DNA of 64,000 nt from an uncultured Nioella sp. (GTDB lineage: Bacteria > Pseudomonadota > Alphaproteobacteria > Rhodobacterales > Rhodobacteraceae). Below are positions 53,340 to 60,989 of the stretch, in pieces. A program made the translations under genes and the position numbers. The stretch is from assembly GCA_947495575.1 (NCBI GenBank), contig CANLZL010000003.1, forward strand, positions 124,001 through 188,000, given 5' to 3'. Positions within the stretch are counted from its first letter, which is position 1, and every line of letters starts with the position of its first letter. Under the pieces are notes generated by a model, which did no database searches, had not been told where the DNA came from, and was given only the letters and a program-made list of their open reading frames with translations.

Positions 53340-54616
53340 TGCCACGTATCCTTCACCTTGGCCTAGGCAACTTCCACCGCGCCCATCAGGCCGCTTATAC
53401 GGCGAATGCTGGTGGCGGTTGGAATATCACTGGCGTTGCAATGCGTAACCGGCGTTTGCGTGATCAGATGCAAGCGACCGACGGACACTATGGTCTTGGC
53501 ATCCGCAGCGTCGATGGCCTGAATGTTCAGGATATTTCGGTTCACGACCGGGTTCTGCTTGCCTCTGAGGATCCACAGTTGGTGATCGATGGCTTCGCGG
53601 ATCTTGATCTGCATATCGTGACCATGACTGTCACTGAAAAGGGCTATTTCCTGAACGCAGCCGGCACAGGCCTGAACCTCTCTGCCCCAGAAATCGCCGC
53701 AGACCTAGAGGGCAGACCGGCCAAAACGGCTGTCTGCATGTTGGCAAAAGGCTTGGCAAAAAGGGCGCAGGCCGGTGCGCAACCGTTAACAATCATCAGT
53801 TGTGACAATCTGTCTGGCAACGGGACAAAGCTGCACAGGGCTGTTGTGGATTTCGGAACAGCAGCAGGCCTTTTTGATGCGCCAGATATCGCGCCTTGGA
53901 CATCATTTCCCAACACAATGGTCGACCGCATAACGCCGGCAACCACGCCTGACGTGGTCGCTGAAATTGAGGGCCACACTGGCACGCACGCCCCTAACGC
54001 GGTCCTGACGGAAGAATTTTCCGAATGGATCATCGAGGATGATTTCGCCGGTCCTCACCCAGATTGGCAAACTGCAGGCGCCGAATTTGTGAAGGATGTG
54101 GAACCCTATGAACTGAGAAAACTGCGCTTTTTGAATGCCGCCCATTCTTATCTAGCCTATGCCGGATCCATTAAGGGCCACACCTACGTGCATGAGGCAA
54201 TTGAAGACCCAGAACTTCGGCAAGGTGTCGAGCGTTTGTGGGACGATGCCGCCGCAACGGTGCCGGTCGAGATTGAAGCGACCTTGACAGACTATCGGGC
54301 GGCCTTGATTAATCGGTTTTCAGTTCCGGAGATGCGGCACGAGCTGGCCCAGATTGCCATGGATGGCAGTCTGAAACTCACAGAACGGATTGTTCCCATC
54401 ATTTTGGCAAATTGTCAGGCTGGCCGCCCGTCTCCTGGGGCTGAGGCCGCATTTGATGCATGGGTGCGCTATGTCAAAGACGCATCTGCAAAGGGCGACG
54501 CTATTGCCGACGCACAGGCCGACCGACTGCAATATCTTCTAGAAGAATTAGATAGCAGCACAGCGAACGAGGCGTTGGCCGACCTTGTCGGCCTATCCGA
54601 TGGCGACAGGGCCTAA
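53339..54616 (+). CDS. uxuB: Fructuronate reductase (mannitol dehydrogenase family)
   Basis: A 425-residue long-chain dehydrogenase. Start MPRILHLGLGNFHRAHQAAYT, TVTEKGYF, SCDNLSGNG, FPNTMVDRITP and the catalytic Lys region KLRFLNAAHSYLAYAG. It reduces D-fructuronate to D-mannonate with NADH. Together with UxaC and UxuA it gives a complete route from D-glucuronate to 2-keto-3-deoxygluconate. The uxaC stop overlaps its ATG (TGATG). Its stop overlaps that of the convergent hydrolase gene. Confidence 0.94.
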   Translation: MPRILHLGLGNFHRAHQAAYTANAGGGWNITGVAMRNRRLRDQMQATDGHYGLGIRSVDGLNVQDISVHDRVLLASEDPQLVIDGFADLDLHIVTMTVTEKGYFLNAAGTGLNLSAPEIAADLEGRPAKTAVCMLAKGLAKRAQAGAQPLTIISCDNLSGNGTKLHRAVVDFGTAAGLFDAPDIAPWTSFPNTMVDRITPATTPDVVAEIEGHTGTHAPNAVLTEEFSEWIIEDDFAGPHPDWQTAGAEFVKDVEPYELRKLRFLNAAHSYLAYAGSIKGHTYVHEAIEDPELRQGVERLWDDAAATVPVEIEATLTDYRAALINRFSVPEMRHELAQIAMDGSLKLTERIVPIILANCQAGRPSPGAEAAFDAWVRYVKDASAKGDAIADAQADRLQYLLEELDSSTANEALADLVGLSDGDRA

Positions 54617-55512
54617 GCGTCCACCAACCCTTGCTGCAAAAACGACAAGACGGCCTGTCGCATTTCTGGCGTTTCGCGGTGATCAAGTTCGGAATCAACA
54701 AAGAACGACAATTGATCGCTTGCCTCGGCCTTTGCAAAAGCCGTTTCGAGATCTTTCCGTCCTATCTCAAAGGCCGATGCTGGCGTGGACCAATCCTGAA
54801 GACCCGCACAGATCATCAAAGCCCGAGGTGCTGCAAGCCCGGCAATTTCGCCGGTGCTGTATTTGGCAACTAGACCCGGGACCGTCATGTAGTGACCGTG
54901 CCCATCATGAGCACGCAGATCAATGAGGGTTTTCAGGTCTGCAAACGAGCACAGCGCTGCCGCCGCCTTCACGCGCGGATCAAGTGCAGCCAGCCACCAG
55001 GCATGCGTGGAGCCCATCGAAAAACCCAATGCGCCAAGGCGGTTAGCGTCAATCACATCATAGCCTGAAAGAAACCCAAGGGCCTGCTGCAATTCACTCA
55101 GCATTTGCCCAAAGAGCGTTTTCCCATGCCAGGCTAGAGTTTTGCTTAGTTCGCTCTCGACAGGTGTCTGCCGGCCACCAAAGCATGGCATATCCAGACA
55201 CAAGGACGCACAGCCTAAAGATTTCAGCGCGGGCCCATATGGCCCTTGCAGCGAACTGCGGCCCTCGGTCAACTCCGTGCGACCCATCTGGTATCGATTG
55301 CCATGCGCATGACAATAAATCACCGCCGGGACTTTGGCGTGCCCCGGTGCAGGCCGCAAGAACCGAGCGGGGATATGATCGCCCCCGGAGGTAAAGAAGG
55401 TCAGATCGCTTTGAAGCCAATCCTCAAATTGAGATGAATCGCCATCCTGAACATCAACGAATTGAGATTCCGGGAACGTCCCGCCTAGAAGTGCCTGTAG
55501 GTCGTCCCGCAT
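54613..55512 (-). CDS. Alpha/beta hydrolase (dienelactone-hydrolase / acetyl-xylan-esterase-like)
   Basis: A 299-residue cytoplasmic hydrolase. Nucleophile Ser in LGFSMGSTHAWWL, a catalytic Asp expected in CAGLQDWSTP and the His in DSELDHRETPEM; the oxyanion region is CHAHGNRYQMG. It lies 22 bases downstream of smoA and probably belongs to the smo operon, where it could deacylate a sulfolipid-derived compound or open a lactone. That role is inference. Confidence 0.82.
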   Translation of the reverse strand: MRDDLQALLGGTFPESQFVDVQDGDSSQFEDWLQSDLTFFTSGGDHIPARFLRPAPGHAKVPAVIYCHAHGNRYQMGRTELTEGRSSLQGPYGPALKSLGCASLCLDMPCFGGRQTPVESELSKTLAWHGKTLFGQMLSELQQALGFLSGYDVIDANRLGALGFSMGSTHAWWLAALDPRVKAAAALCSFADLKTLIDLRAHDGHGHYMTVPGLVAKYSTGEIAGLAAPRALMICAGLQDWSTPASAFEIGRKDLETAFAKAEASDQLSFFVDSELDHRETPEMRQAVLSFLQQGLVDA

Positions 55513-55534
55513 TGCCGCTCCGTTTCACGCAGGC

Positions 55535-56047
55535 TCAGCCTGCGGCGGCAAAATTTCCGAACTGGCCGCCGAAGAAGAGCAGTGGCGTGCCTTGCCGAAC
55601 CGAAGCCCGCAAAACACGTGCGACGATGATCGCATGATCTCCGCCGTCATATTCGGCATAGCGTTCACATTCGAACCGTGCAAGGCAGCCGTCGATCAGC
55701 GGTGCGCCTGTTTCGCCCTCGCCCCATTCGGCCGCGTCAAACGCGTGGGGGGAGGCTGCAAAAGCCCGGCAAAGAGGCATCTGTTCTTCAGCGAGAATGT
55801 GAATGGCCATATGCTCCGCCTCTGAAAAAAACGGAAACCGGCGTGACGTTTTTGACGCTGACCATAGGACAAGCGGCGGGTCCAGTGAGACTGAGGAAAA
55901 ACTATTCGCAGTGATGCCCACGGGACCGGCATCAGTCTGAGTTGAGACGATCGTCACACCCGTTCCAAACCGCGACAACGCCCCGCGCAGTTCGCGCGCC
56001 ATTTCGGGACCCGGACAAAAATGTTCCATCGGATTGGCCATGGTCAT
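55535..56047 (-). CDS. smoA: Flavin reductase for sulfoquinovose monooxygenase
   Basis: A 170-residue HpaC-like flavin reductase: ALSRFGTGVTIVSTQ, VGITANSFSSVSLDPPLVLWS, and a C-terminal GTPLLFFGGQFGNF. It supplies reduced FMN to the monooxygenase encoded two genes upstream. It overlaps the aldo-keto reductase gene by 4 bases. The trio flavin reductase / aldo-keto reductase / alkanesulfonate-type monooxygenase matches the sulfo-SMO pathway of Agrobacterium. Confidence 0.85.
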   Translation of the reverse strand: MTMANPMEHFCPGPEMARELRGALSRFGTGVTIVSTQTDAGPVGITANSFSSVSLDPPLVLWSASKTSRRFPFFSEAEHMAIHILAEEQMPLCRAFAASPHAFDAAEWGEGETGAPLIDGCLARFECERYAEYDGGDHAIIVARVLRASVRQGTPLLFFGGQFGNFAAAG

Positions 56048-56940
56048 GGAACCTCGTGCCCCTGTGCTGCGGTCAGGATCTCGAACCAGCTTTCGCGATC
56101 AAGCTCAACTTTGGACGCGTCCGAGATTCTGGCAATACGATCAAGGTTGTTTGTTCCCATGACAGGCGCCAGTTTTGCCGGATGGGCCAGCAACCATGCC
56201 ACCGCCACAGCCGTTGCATCGACGCCTTGCGCTTTGCCGATACGGTCAAGAGCGTCGCGAACGGCGGCACCTTCTGCGCCAAACAATCGCCCGCCCCCTA
56301 ATGGAGACCAAGCCATGGGCCGGATCGCCTTTTCCTGCATCCACTGGATGTCGCCCTCAATGAATGGGGCGTAATTCAGAACACTGGCCTCGATCTGGTT
56401 GGTGCAGAGAGGTGTCGACATCGCCGATTGCAAGAGGTTCCAATCATGGAATTTGAAATTCGATACCCCGACCGAGCGCACCTTGCCCGACGCAACCAAC
56501 CCGTCTAACGCTTTGCCGGTTTCCTCGTGATCCATGAAAGGATCTGGGCGATGAACCAACAAAAGATCAATCCGATCGGTGGCCATGTTGGTCAGTGAGG
56601 CCTCAACGGACGCGGTGATGTGAGCGGCAGATGTATCGTAGTACTTTAACCGCTTGTCAGAATATTTCCCGATCGGAGCCACGATATCGCATTTGGTAAC
56701 GATCTCAATCTGTTCACGCAGCGCAGGTGCGGCCTTCAACGCGCCCCCCAAAACAGCCTCGGCACCATAGTCGCCATAAATATCGGCCTGATCCATCGTC
56801 GTAATGCCTTGGGCAAGGCAGGCTTCAATCTTGGACTGCACATAGGCGGGCGAGGTGTCGGAATCGTCAGCCACTCGCCACATCCCATAGACAAGGCGGC
56901 TGATTTCCAACTGGCCGGAAAGGGACAAACGGTCGGTCAT
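56044..56940 (-). CDS. smoB: Aldo-keto reductase (6-oxo-glucose reductase)
   Basis: A 298-residue AKR with RLVYGMWRVADDSDTSPAYV near the start, catalytic Asp/Tyr in TTMDQADIYGDYGAE, Lys in EIVTKCDIV and the LLLVHRPDPFMD segment. In the sulfo-SMO pathway this enzyme reduces 6-oxo-glucose, formed on desulfonation, to glucose. It overlaps smoC and smoA by 4 bases each. Confidence 0.85.
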   Translation of the reverse strand: MTDRLSLSGQLEISRLVYGMWRVADDSDTSPAYVQSKIEACLAQGITTMDQADIYGDYGAEAVLGGALKAAPALREQIEIVTKCDIVAPIGKYSDKRLKYYDTSAAHITASVEASLTNMATDRIDLLLVHRPDPFMDHEETGKALDGLVASGKVRSVGVSNFKFHDWNLLQSAMSTPLCTNQIEASVLNYAPFIEGDIQWMQEKAIRPMAWSPLGGGRLFGAEGAAVRDALDRIGKAQGVDATAVAVAWLLAHPAKLAPVMGTNNLDRIARISDASKVELDRESWFEILTAAQGHEVP

Positions 56941-58091
56941 TTACGTTCTCCTGCGCCAAGCGGGGTCATCGGGGTTTCAGCCGGAACACGTCCGTATTCA
57001 TGTGGCAACGAGCAGGTTTTCAGATGCGGCATGACCTTTTCACCGAAATGCTTGCACTCGTCCAAATGCGGATAACCTGAGAAGATGAAGGCGCGCATAC
57101 CCATCTTCTTATACTCTTCGATCTTTGACATAACCTGATCGACCGATCCGACAAGGGCCGCGCCGCAGCCTGACCGTGCCCGGCCAATTCCAGTCCAGAG
57201 GTTTGGCTCAACATATCCGAATTTGTCGGCAAGCTCGCGTGCGCGGGCCTGGTGCGAGACGCCCAGGGAGATGGAGTCATGCGCCCGCTCACGGATGAGC
57301 TTGCCATACTCGTCATCCAATTTGCTGACGAGGTAATCTGCGTATTCGCGGGCCTCTGCTTCGGTATCGCGCACGATCATATGAACACGCAAACCATAAT
57401 CGAGGGTCCGGCCATACCGCTCGGCCACGGCATTCACCGCCTTCATGCGTTCGGCTAGGTTTTCTTTAGGTTCGGGCCACATCAGGTAAACGTCGCAATG
57501 TTGTCCGCAAAGTTCCAATGCGGCTGGCGAATAGCCCCCGAAATAAAGCAGCGGCCCGCCAGTTTGATAAGGGCGCGAAGGGTCGGTCGTCAGACCCTCG
57601 AAATTGTAAACCTCGCCATTGTAGTTGATCTCATCCTGCGTCCACGCTTGCTTGAGAATTTCGACAACTTCGCGAGATCGCTGATAGCGTTGGCTGCTAT
57701 CGGCCACCTCTCCGGGGAAGTCGGACGAAATGATATTGACCGTCAGGCGACCCTTAAGCATGTGATCGAGCGTCGCAATAGTGCGTGCCAGCATGATGGG
57801 CTGCATTTCACCACAACGCACAGCGGCCAGCATGTTGATCTTTTCCGTGATCGGCGCACAGCCTGCGACAAAGCTGAGTGTATCCTGACCCACCTGATAG
57901 GAGGATGGGCAGAGGATGTTCCGAAACCCCTGCTTTTCGGCTTCCTTCAGAATGCCCGAACAATGATCCCAAGAGGACCGCAAGTCACCGTCCGGCACGC
58001 CCAGAAACTGGTAATCGTCGGAACACAGCGCGGCGAACCACGACACCTCGGCTGCATCCAGATCCTGGGACGTAATGGGGACAACTGACAT
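56937..58091 (-). CDS. smoC: FMNH2-dependent sulfoquinovose monooxygenase (SsuD-like, LLM class)
   Basis: A 384-residue luciferase-like monooxygenase close to alkanesulfonate monooxygenase SsuD. Segments: FRNILCPSSYQVGQDTLSF, GRLTVNIISSDFPGE, QRYQRSREVVEIL and the mobile-loop GIGRARSGCGAALVGS. ATG 58091 with GGGAGGA upstream is preferred to a start at 58190. It cleaves the C-S bond of sulfoquinovose using O2 and reduced FMN, giving sulfite and 6-oxo-glucose. It is first in smoC-smoB-smoA-hydrolase. Without the neighbours one could only call it SsuD-like. Confidence 0.87.
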   Translation of the reverse strand: MSVVPITSQDLDAAEVSWFAALCSDDYQFLGVPDGDLRSSWDHCSGILKEAEKQGFRNILCPSSYQVGQDTLSFVAGCAPITEKINMLAAVRCGEMQPIMLARTIATLDHMLKGRLTVNIISSDFPGEVADSSQRYQRSREVVEILKQAWTQDEINYNGEVYNFEGLTTDPSRPYQTGGPLLYFGGYSPAALELCGQHCDVYLMWPEPKENLAERMKAVNAVAERYGRTLDYGLRVHMIVRDTEAEAREYADYLVSKLDDEYGKLIRERAHDSISLGVSHQARARELADKFGYVEPNLWTGIGRARSGCGAALVGSVDQVMSKIEEYKKMGMRAFIFSGYPHLDECKHFGEKVMPHLKTCSLPHEYGRVPAETPMTPLGAGERK

Positions 58092-58152
58092 GCGGGTTCC
58101 TCCCTGTTGGACCGCTGAATTTTTCTCTTGCCTAGCACTCCGAAAAAGGTAA

Positions 58153-58176
58153 ATCAATGATGTATCAATTTTTGAT
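58153..58176. promoter_or_regulatory. Candidate operator in the smoC-gntR gap
   Basis: Overlapping dyads: TGATGTATCA (58158-58167) and ATCAATTTTTGAT (58164-58176), with another ATCA at 58153. The element lies 13 bases before the gntR start in a 97-base divergent gap, the expected place for a HutC-type GntR site. Confidence 0.5.
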
Positions 58177-58188
58177 GCGCGAACAAAC

Positions 58189-58899
58189 ATGACCCAAGAA
58201 CAGCCCTCTGGGGCGCTGCCAATTTATCTACAAGTCAGCGAGATGCTGATCCGCGACATCGCTGCCGGGACCTTGGTCGATGGCAGCCGCTTGCCACCCG
58301 AACGTGACATGGCGAAGTCCCTTGACATCTCTGTCGGCACTTTGCGTAAGTCATTGGCAGAACTTGAGAAACGTGGCCTTTTGGATCGTCGGCAAGGGTC
58401 CGGGAATTACATTCGCGCAACCCAGTCTCCAGAAGGGATATATGCCTTTTTCAGGCTGGAACTGGTCAACGGAACCGGCCTGCCCACAGCGCAGGTTCTA
58501 GATGTGACGCGGATGAAAAAGCCCGATCACCTTCCGCAATTTGGTAGATCAATTGATGCACATAGGATTCGACGGATCCGATTCCTCGACAAAACTCCAG
58601 CCGCAGTGGAAGAGATCTGGCTTGATGGCTCTTACGCCAAAACTTTGACGGCTGGGGAATTGTCCGAGTCGCTCTACCTGCACTACCGCGAGGCTCTCGA
58701 CCTGTGGATCACCGGCTTCGATGACAGCGTGGGTGTGGCCCCCTGCCCGGATTGGGCCCCCATCGAATTCGGCGTCACGCCTGGCGCAGCCTGCGGAATA
58801 GTCGAGCGCCACAGCCGCGCCCGGGACGGCGCAATTGCAGAAGTTTCCCGCAACTGGTTTGACAGTAACGTCGCACGCTATGTCGCGCGCATGAGGTAA
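58189..58899 (+). CDS. GntR family (HutC/UTRA) regulator of the smo cluster
   Basis: A 236-residue regulator: GntR winged helix (ALPIYLQVSEMLIRDIAAG, LPPERDMAKSLDISVGTLRKSL in two parts, RRQGSGNYI) and a UTRA effector domain (about residues 95-232, with RIRRIRFLDKTPAAVEEIWLD). It is divergent from smoC and overlaps the Gfo gene by 1 base (TAATG). No clear ribosome site precedes the ATG, so the message may be leaderless or weakly translated. The effector is likely sulfoquinovose or a derivative; this is inference. Confidence 0.87.
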   Translation: MTQEQPSGALPIYLQVSEMLIRDIAAGTLVDGSRLPPERDMAKSLDISVGTLRKSLAELEKRGLLDRRQGSGNYIRATQSPEGIYAFFRLELVNGTGLPTAQVLDVTRMKKPDHLPQFGRSIDAHRIRRIRFLDKTPAAVEEIWLDGSYAKTLTAGELSESLYLHYREALDLWITGFDDSVGVAPCPDWAPIEFGVTPGAACGIVERHSRARDGAIAEVSRNWFDSNVARYVARMR

Positions 58900-59999
58900 T
58901 GAGAACAATGACAGACACGCTCAAATACGGCATCATTGGCTGCGGCATGATGGGGCAAGAACACATCCGCAACATTGCTTTGCTGGACAATGCCGAAGTG
59001 GCAGCAATCTATGAACCCGATGCAGGAATGAGGTCTGAAGCGGCGCAGCTTGCACCGCAGGCGCGGTTCGCAGACAGTATTGGTGACCTGCTGGCAACAG
59101 CAGATATCAATGCTTTGCTGATCGTTTCCCCCAACTATTGCCATGTTGACCAGTTGGAAGAAATCGCCCGCACCCGGCCCCTTCCAATTCTTATAGAAAA
59201 ACCCCTCTATACCGATCCCAATGATGAAGCGCGGGTTGAAGCTCTTAATCAGTCTTATCCGCAACTTATGTGGGTCGCGATGGAATACCGTTATATGCCA
59301 CCGATTGCCGCCTTCCTTGAAATGGCCAAAGAGGTGACCGGTGGCATCCGGATGTTGACCATCCGCGAACACCGGTTCCCCTTTCTGGTTAAAGTCGGGG
59401 ACTGGAACCGGTTCAACAAAAACACCGGCGGTACGCTGGTCGAAAAATGCTGCCACTTCTTTGATTTGATGCGGCTGACGATCGGAGCGGAACCTGTGCG
59501 CGTTATGGCTTCGGCTGCCCAGGATGTGAACCATCTTGACGAAACCTATGACGGAATGGCGTCCGATATATGGGACAATGCCTATGTCATTGTCGATTTT
59601 GACAATGGCGCCCGCGCGATGCTGGAACTCTGCATGTTTGCCGATGGGTCAAAATACCAAGAAGAAGTCTCGGCGGTTGGCGCAAAAGGAAAGATTGAGG
59701 CGCTTGTCCCTGGTCCGTGGCGCATCCGGCCAGAAGAATTTGGCGAACAGCCCGTACCAAAACTGATCGTTAGTCCGCGCGCCCCCCAAGGCCCCAAGGA
59801 AATTGACATTCCTGTGGATCCCGCGCTTTTGCAAGCAGGCGACCACAATGGATCAACTTTCTACCAGCATCAGCTATTTGCCCAAGCCATCAGAGCGGGC
59901 GGTCGGCCCGCTGTCTCCATGCAAGACGGCGCGATAGCGGTGCGCATGGGGATGGCAGCCCAGGAATCCGCCCGAACCGGTAAGGCGGTATTGCTTTAA
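58899..59999 (+). CDS. Gfo/Idh/MocA family oxidoreductase beside smoABC (possible NAD-dependent sulfoquinovosidase)
   Basis: A 366-residue protein; ATG 58908 is an alternative start. It has YGIIGCGMMGQEHIRN, LIEKPLYTDPNDEAR and the distinctive REHRFPFLVKVGDWNRF followed by TGGTLVEKCCHFFDLMRL. Known Gfo/Idh/MocA proteins include simple sugar dehydrogenases and NAD-dependent glycosidases, and an NAD-dependent sulfoquinovosidase family of this fold has been reported from sulfoquinovose gene clusters. No classical GH31 sulfoquinovosidase is present in the window. That makes a glycosidase role attractive, but it is not shown by the sequence alone. Confidence 0.85.
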   Translation: MRTMTDTLKYGIIGCGMMGQEHIRNIALLDNAEVAAIYEPDAGMRSEAAQLAPQARFADSIGDLLATADINALLIVSPNYCHVDQLEEIARTRPLPILIEKPLYTDPNDEARVEALNQSYPQLMWVAMEYRYMPPIAAFLEMAKEVTGGIRMLTIREHRFPFLVKVGDWNRFNKNTGGTLVEKCCHFFDLMRLTIGAEPVRVMASAAQDVNHLDETYDGMASDIWDNAYVIVDFDNGARAMLELCMFADGSKYQEEVSAVGAKGKIEALVPGPWRIRPEEFGEQPVPKLIVSPRAPQGPKEIDIPVDPALLQAGDHNGSTFYQHQLFAQAIRAGGRPAVSMQDGAIAVRMGMAAQESARTGKAVLL

Positions 60000-60056
60000 G
60001 GCTCTGTTTAGGTACCAAGATTATGGTCGGCCCCAGTTCATACATGGGGTCGATCT

Positions 60057-60896
60057 ATGTCCGCGCAAAACGATATGCGCCCGATTATCATCAAGAAGGT
60101 CAAAAAGGTCAGCGGCGATGGCCACCACGGCGGCGCTTGGAAGGTCGCCTATGCCGATTTCGTGACCGCGATGATGGCATTTTTTATGCTGATGTGGCTG
60201 CTGAACGCGACAACGGAACAACAGCGCAAGGGCATTGCCGATTATTTCAGCCCGACTGTCCCGATCAGCCGAATTTCCGGCGGGGGTGATGGTTCTTTTG
60301 GTGGTGACAGTCCCTTTTCGGAAACGGTCGTAGCCCAGAACGGCACTGGGGCCTCGGACCGACGGCCAACCGAGGGTCGACAGGCCATGGGCATGTCTGG
60401 CGCCGACCACAATTCTCACCAACTAGAAACCGCGATGCTTGGAGATATCGAGGATAGCTTGTTGGATGGGGGTGGGGACTCGCGCTTGACAGATGGCGCG
60501 CTGGACCAGGTACAGACGCGCCTGACGGATGTTGGGTTGATTATCGAGATCTACGCAAGGCCCAACGCACCGCTTTTCCTGGCCGATGACGCCGGGCTTC
60601 AGCCCTGGATGCTGGACCTGTCGGCTTTGATTGCGTCCCTTATGACTGCGATCGACAATCCAGTGGCCATTGGTGCCCACGTGCGCGCGGGACCAATTGT
60701 TGCGGCCACCGATACCGGCTGGGAGCGTACAAACAGGCAGGCGCAGCTCGTTCGCGAAGCGCTGGAGGCAGCCGGGCTGGCGCCGGAACGGGTTGTTCGG
60801 GTCATCGGCCATTCCGATCGAACACCTGCGGTTGAGAGCATCATGGATGTTCGGAATGACCGAATTGAACTGACGATCATCCGAAACTTCCCATAA
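60057..60896 (+). CDS. motB: Flagellar motor stator protein MotB
   Basis: A 279-residue stator protein. The single helix contains the proton-binding Asp34 (VAYADFVTAMMAFFMLMWLLNA region). A plug/linker follows, then an OmpA-like peptidoglycan-binding domain from about residue 150 with TGWERTNRQAQLVREAL and RVIGHSDRTP. It couples proton flow to rotation, together with MotA, which is not in this window. It starts 57 bases after the Gfo gene and marks the beginning of the flagellar locus. Confidence 0.93.
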   Translation: MSAQNDMRPIIIKKVKKVSGDGHHGGAWKVAYADFVTAMMAFFMLMWLLNATTEQQRKGIADYFSPTVPISRISGGGDGSFGGDSPFSETVVAQNGTGASDRRPTEGRQAMGMSGADHNSHQLETAMLGDIEDSLLDGGGDSRLTDGALDQVQTRLTDVGLIIEIYARPNAPLFLADDAGLQPWMLDLSALIASLMTAIDNPVAIGAHVRAGPIVAATDTGWERTNRQAQLVREALEAAGLAPERVVRVIGHSDRTPAVESIMDVRNDRIELTIIRNFP

Positions 60897-60989
60897 AAAA
60901 CAATCAATTTTATTTATTAGGTCGCCGTTAAATCGACATGTGGTTGGGTCGGAGCTGAGAAAAAGAGATGCAGCAGAAAGGCGCATTCC

